This document shows, piece by piece, positions 62,641 to 64,000 of a DNA stretch of 64,000 nt. Below the pieces are notes generated by a model. The model saw only the letters and a program-made list of their open reading frames with translations. It ran no database searches and had not been told where the DNA came from. The stretch lies in the NCBI GenBank assembly GCA_030549335.1, contig CM060191.1, positions 57,857,947 to 57,921,946 of the forward strand. The letters are read 5' to 3'. The DNA is from Pontederia crassipes. Its lineage: Eukaryota; Streptophyta; Magnoliopsida; Commelinales; Pontederiaceae. The position numbers were made by a program, and so were the translations under genes. Each line of letters begins with the position of its first letter. The stretch's first letter is position 1.

Positions 62641-64000
62641 TGTAACACCCCAAGATTCTATTATGGGCAAAATGTAATTGTATAATTTAATTAGAGTATT
62701 TAATGGATTGAAGGTGATTAAAGAGAGAATTTGAAAATGAATAGAAATATAATTAGAAAAGAATATGAAGAGAAAGAAAAAAGATAACCGTATTTGGAGA
62801 AGGAATTAGAGTTAGAGTAGGATTAAAAGTATGATCAGAAAGAAAAAAAAGAAAAGAAAGAAAGTTAAATCGTAATGGAAGTAGGAATTGTAATTAGATT
62901 GAGATTAGATATTTTTATTTGATTTGAGATCCAAAAATTGTTGAATGGATATATGACTCCCACATAGGATAGGATCGAGAGTTTATGACTTAAAAATATT
63001 TCAATAATTAAAATAATATTTATTATTATTTTAATTAAAAAATTAAATGATAAAATATCATGGAATTAAATAATTCCAAAAATTAGAGAAAATAAAGAAA
63101 TAAAAGGAAAAGGTGAAAGTAGAGTTTGATTGAAAGAAGTTATGAAAATGATAAAAAGAAATTTGATTAGAGATGAATTTTTTATAAGTATGGTTATGGA
63201 ATAATTAGTGAAATTCAAATCTAGTTTAATCTGAATATTTAACATAAGATAATTAATGATGGATGATCATGATTGATGGAGAATTAGCCTAATGCCCAAT
63301 AGGAATAAAAAAATCTAGTTAAGAACTATAAATAGTGCTTAAAGGATGATTAAAAATTATTATTTGTCTCCACAAATTTTTGCACGAGAGCACTCTCTTT
63401 CTCCGTTTTCTCACAAATCGAGGCACTAGAGAGCACGAACAATATACCATTTTGAAGTCCCGACAGAGGAGACTAAGATCCAAGTGGTAGCCGAAGGTTT
63501 TTGGACGTCAATAGGGAGGAATCGTCGGTCAAAGTTGCGATGTTCGTGCAGTCCACAGGCAACAGAAACATAGTTAATTTTTCAATCAACTTAAGGTACG
63601 TAGGAGGATCCCTATATCGACAGTTTTCATCGGTATAGACCCACGGGACCTTGTCCTAAGAATTGACTATTGTATGGATGAATTGTAAATTGAATTGCAT
63701 CGTTAATCACATAGAAATAAGGCCAGAAGTTGCACCAAAAATTTGACTTCTCGACGGCAGCAAAACCGGCCTGGGTTCTGCATTACCCGACCCGGGTTTC
63801 TTGGAATCCAGGTGGCAATCGAATTTATCCATCCCGAGTATGTAAGAACCCGGCCCAGGTTGCAAGGTGCGCGGCCCGAGTTCAGTAACCCGAGCGCGAC
63901 ACGAAAGGATTAGTAAGAATTCCGACTTGCTCGGCTCGAGTTCCGTTGATGTTAATGGATGAATGAAAAACCAATAGGATCTGGACTGGGTTTCAGATGG
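62641..64000 (+). mobile_element. Gypsy-type LTR, cut by the window end
   Basis: It begins TGTAACACCCCAAGATTC just after ATA. It runs colinear with the minus-strand LTR at 44424-43240: AAGAACTATAAATAGTGCTT near 63330, AACTTAAGGTACGTAGGAGG near 63590, GGCCAGAAGTTGCACC near 63720, then CCCGACCCGGGTT-rich DNA. The right part lies beyond the window, so solo or full-length status is unknown. Confidence 0.65.

Overview
This is a plant nuclear window, most likely from a monocot outside the grasses. The genes have introns with GT..AG borders. The 5' exons are very GC-rich while introns and intergenic DNA are AT-rich. Every recognisable protein belongs to a plant family: a lysine-rich arabinogalactan protein, a plastid-type SWIB protein, a DUF620 protein and an NRAMP metal transporter. 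The repeats are also plant-typical: hAT, Mutator, CACTA, copia, gypsy, TRIM and plant RTE. The species is not determined. Nothing bacterial or viral is seen.

Layout. 0-1.2 kb: arabinogalactan gene on the minus strand. 1.2-10.2 kb: intergenic DNA with two hAT-type MITEs that have 8-bp target duplications (2061-2674 and 7878-8662), a gypsy-type LTR (4621-5956) and a tandem array of TRIM-like LTRs (9178-10207). 10.3-12.7 kb: two-exon SWIB gene on the plus strand. 14.9-16.9 kb: three-exon DUF620 gene on the minus strand with an in-frame stop in exon 2. 17-20 kb: AT-rich DNA with a long AAT microsatellite and a MITE. 20.3-24.2 kb: a nearly complete but decayed hAT transposon. 24.6-25.2 kb: a long-TIR MITE. 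25.5-32.8 kb: a decayed Mutator-like element, inferred from inverted repeats at its ends, with a FAR1-type transposase at the right and a GRF zinc-finger exon at the left, reading toward each other. It is invaded by a hAT MITE, a copia element and a CACTA end. 34.4-35.9 kb: right end of a CACTA-like element. 39.8-45.1 kb: a second hAT relic carrying two solo LTRs. 47.6-50.4 kb: four-exon NRAMP gene on the minus strand with a truncated RTE LINE in intron 1. 50.6-64 kb: a repeat graveyard with two related foldback Mutator-like elements, a third hAT copy, and gypsy and copia LTRs.

The four host genes have unrelated roles (cell wall glycoprotein, organelle SWIB protein, unknown DUF620, metal transport) and no operon-like relation. 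Most of the window is nested transposons whose order of insertion can often be read from intact target-site duplications. The most unusual arrangement is the Mutator-like element whose two terminal repeats appear to head two different convergent genes, as in maize MuDR but with a GRF zinc finger in the second position. Exon borders were set by eye from splice consensus and protein-family continuity; no alignment program was run.
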